From Osmia lignaria lignaria (lineage: Eukaryota; Arthropoda; Insecta; Hymenoptera; Megachilidae): a DNA stretch of 64,000 bases. Under the pieces are notes generated by a model. The model saw nothing but the letters and a program-made list of their open reading frames with translations. It did no database searches and was not told the origin of the DNA. The DNA is taken from the NCBI RefSeq assembly GCF_051020975.1, contig NC_135040.1, positions 6,627,501 through 6,691,500 of the forward strand, written 5' to 3'. How positions within the stretch are numbered: the stretch's first letter is position 1; each line of letters opens with the position of its first letter. A program made the position numbers and the translations under genes. Positions 61,111-64,000 of the stretch are shown here, piece after piece.

Positions 61111-64000
61111 GAATACGCCTCGAAGGAAGTCGGCTAGCATATCGAGCTCTCGCATCGCGCATCCTTATTTCACGAACGTAACCCTGGGAGAATCGGCTCG
61201 CCACAAATCTGCCGATGTTCAGTAAGAGAAAAAAAAAAAAGAAAAGCGTCGGGGGAGGAAGGAACGAGCCGCGGCGGGAAAGTCGCGTTTCTTCCTGTTT
61301 TCTCCTCGGCCGAGCTGGAAGAGATATAGCTACCGGTTGCCAATGAAAGTTATTGTAAATAATGCGACCACCTAGGCGATGGGGCAAGTGTTACTGACGA
61401 CCTGGGTATATCATTTGAAGCATTGAATTCTTTTCTTCTGTTCGATTCAAGCGTTAACCCTCTTCTAACATTCGATACTTTCAGAAAAATCCTCCTCGAC
61501 ATCGAACACGTAACGCGAATAATCGAAGAAGCAAATCACGAATGTGATCATACTAAGTAATTACAGTTTCTCTTGTACTTGTACTGTGAAAGCGAGTACA
61601 AGCGATCGTTCGATCGTACCCATGTCGAAGCGTATCTCAATCAATGCAACAAGCAGAATCTCGAAGAACACCTGCAGCTTACATGTAACTGACATCAATT
61701 CGATAGCTAAACAGCGATCTTAATCGTATTCGAATCAAATTTATCCTGGTTTGTCCGTCGATTTCGTTCAGCATCGATGGATCGATTTCAAACGATTCGC
61801 CATCGTTCAACGATAACCGCGAAATAAGGGTAACTGGAGAGACTGCGTCGAGTGAAGCAACGAAAGGATCGGGATCGAAGAACGAGTGGGTGGCGATAAA
61901 TTGACACGTGTCTAGCGAAGACGCAGCGTGTCGAGCAGGTAAAACGAAGGAGAGAAGAGACGATCGTGGTTCGGTGGGAGATTAGCTGTGCATCGGAAGA
62001 GCCATTAGCTGGCGTGTGTGCAGTGTACTCGAGCGAACTTGTAGTCGGTCGTCGGCCGCTTCTGTCGGGCCGAGGAAACGCGATTGTGTGTAACCCGTGG
62101 CCGGATAAACGTAGAAACGCATCGCGGAGTACGAAGTTGCCGAAAGCATCGTATCCTTTTGATCGTCCTCGTTGTCGTCGTCGGCTAAACAGCTCCGAGA
62201 GAAGCGACGTGCACGCGTTTTATGCACATACGCGGGGCGTATTAAGCGCGTAAATGAAGCGGCTGCCGTGCACGAGGAGTGGCATTTAAGCGGCTTGCAG
62301 CCTAATGGAGGTAACGGTGCCGATGTTGGCCGAGCAGTTAAGCCAAGTCCGCCGCGCCGGTCGAACAGAGAATAAATAACGGATATACAGGTGGTTGCGA
62401 GAGGTTAGACAGACGGTTTGTTATTTGTACGCTCGGCAACTGTCCCTGGCTTATCTCGGGATAAGGGTTTATCTGGATCCTGATCGCCAAGGAACTTCCC
62501 CGAGGTGTATATCGATTTTTCCGATCGAAAGTATCCTTCGCTTGTCTTACAATTTTCTTCTCTTCTTTTATTCGCGTATATCGTAAAGTAGCCATTCGAT
62601 TGAAAGATCATTCGTCATCGCGGAAACGAGGGGACGGTGGATGAAACAAGAGGCGAGGCAACCGCCACGCGTCGCTAACAACCCATCGGCAGCTTCCTGT
62701 CGATCGAACTTCTTCAATTTCCAGTTCCGTTCGAGGCGGTTGGAAAACGATGCAACACGGTCCGCAGGGTGGCTGGTATAACCCCGTGGTTGTACGAATG
62801 GAACTGGATTCGAGGAGACGAAGAGGAAGCGTACAGCGAGGGAAGGAAGGAAGGAAGAAAGAAGAGGAGACGCGTGGGCCCGAGGCCGGCATTAATGACG
62901 GTAGGTTCGCGGCACTCGTTCGCCTCGTTACCGTCGCCCTGGGGCAGCCTAACCGGAGCCTCCCTCATCCTCTAACCTTCTCATCCCCCTCGTCCGTTCA
63001 CCCTCTTCGTCGACTGGCTCCTCGCGTAATGCGGCCAGGATATTATTTGTTTCCACTTGTTTGTGCGCGCTCCCAGAAGCTCCCGACAAACAAACAATCT
63101 GCCTTTCCAGTCCTTGTCGTCCACCGACTGGCTCTCTCGCTTCTCTCTTTCATCTTTCTTTCAACCGATGAGACGTCCTTTTGTATCGTAAATAGATCAC
63201 CGTGAAAAAAAAAGAAGGGGGAGACAAGCGAGGGGAGCTTCATCGAGCAACGAGAACACACGAGACCTGCGACGTGTATCAGCAACGGAGGGCATTCGCG
63301 AACCGAGCCTCCTTTGTGCCGTAGCTACGATAATTATTTCTGTAGACCGGCCCGTAATGGCTCATTCAGACGGTGTCGCCAGCTTTTTTCAATGGTAAAT
63401 CGCGCCATTAAGCGGCCATAATGAACGCCATCGCCGGCAGCGCGCCGCGGATGAGAGCAACCAGCCGGTCACCACCTATCCATCCTCTGGACGTCTTTTC
63501 TTTTTCTTCCCTCCCTTCGCGAACGAAAAGGGAAGAAAAGGGTCTCTGTTTCATCAGCCACCGTCGAAGAAACTTTCGCGACTTTTTTCAACCAGCCAGA
63601 ACGAAAATCGACGCGTTTATATCGATCCTTTCAATTAACTTTACTCCGCGAGACGCGTTGCAGATAGTAAATTTATATGATACTCTCTCGAGTTCCGGAA
63701 ACGGTTATTCCGGTTCGTGTAGAATGGAAACAGTGGGACATAAAAGCAGGTGGTACAGGGAACGTGGTGCAAATGACCGATAACCGTGCTCTGCACGAGC
63801 TTCAAACAAATTAACCGATGCTCATTGGCCGCTTCCGCTCCGGGATAATTGTATAAATTCATCCTAAGCGCGATAGAACGGATTTTACGATCGCTCGGCA
63901 ACGTTACAGCGGGTTGTAAAATCATTGCGTATAGAACGAGGAGAAGTGGTGTGCGATAGTGTTACTACACTGTGTTCCTCAACTTTGTATCCATTTAATG
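61111..64000. other. Right end of window, possible promoter or 5' UTR zone
   Basis: CpG-rich sequence at about 61.8-62.4 kb resembles the 5' UTR of an insect developmental gene (long, GC-rich, many short upstream ORFs, then AATAAATAAC). A homeodomain-site-like block lies at 63356-63440. No ORF here carries a known domain. A gene starting here would lie mostly beyond the window. Confidence 0.3.

Noticed and set aside
60620..61387. 255-codon minus-strand ORF, the longest in the right half
   Set aside because: Composition (Ser, Pro, Phe, Leu, Arg) follows the purine-rich plus strand. No domain, no splice context, and shorter ORFs overlap it in other frames.
1..64000. tRNA genes, CRISPR arrays, rRNA
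   Set aside because: Scanning for tRNA B-box-like GGTTCRANYCC in context and for regular spaced repeats gave nothing convincing. A covariance-model search was not possible here.

Overview
The window looks like nuclear DNA of an insect, most likely a hymenopteran and plausibly a bee. This is an inference: the genes are metazoan with short introns, their best remembered relatives are insect proteins, the left half is AT-rich, and the right half is GC-richer with abundant CpG. No bacterial, viral or organellar gene was recognised. No tRNA, rRNA or CRISPR array was seen.

Layout. (1) 1-2865, plus strand: the 3' part of a USP35/USP38-type deubiquitinase, three exons, 5' end outside the window. (2) 4583-6409, plus strand: a complete four-exon sugar transporter of the insect Tret1-like MFS group. 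(3) 6510-7249: a non-autonomous DNA-transposon-like element with 16-bp terminal inverted repeats, about 100 bp behind the transporter stop. (4) 9264-23806, minus strand: an eight-exon four-TM protein gene (DUF4728/pasiflora-like), rebuilt from splice signals because most exons are too short to appear as long ORFs. (5) 28426-34346, minus strand: a complete nine-exon GALK2 (N-acetylgalactosamine kinase) gene of 474 residues, with a probable 5' non-coding exon near 35.73 kb. (6) About 36.5-64 kb: a 27-kb GC-richer stretch in which I can support no protein-coding gene. It holds microsatellites, strongly strand-skewed G-rich and purine-rich tracts, and blocks that may be regulatory or belong to a long intron or 5' end of a gene outside the window.

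The four genes do not form a pathway. Two point right, two point left, and the transporter and tetraspan genes converge on a 2.9-kb interval holding the transposon and an AGAATTTT-type repeat. Short elements bounded by TTAA plus CCCTTT-like ends recur through the window and suggest piggyBac-type MITEs. All exon joins were checked by hand for GT/AG borders and for phase. I found no convincing wholly new system. The points most worth checking are the rebuilt tetraspan gene, the transposon-like element, the TTAA elements, and several candidate exons in the 36.5-64 kb region.
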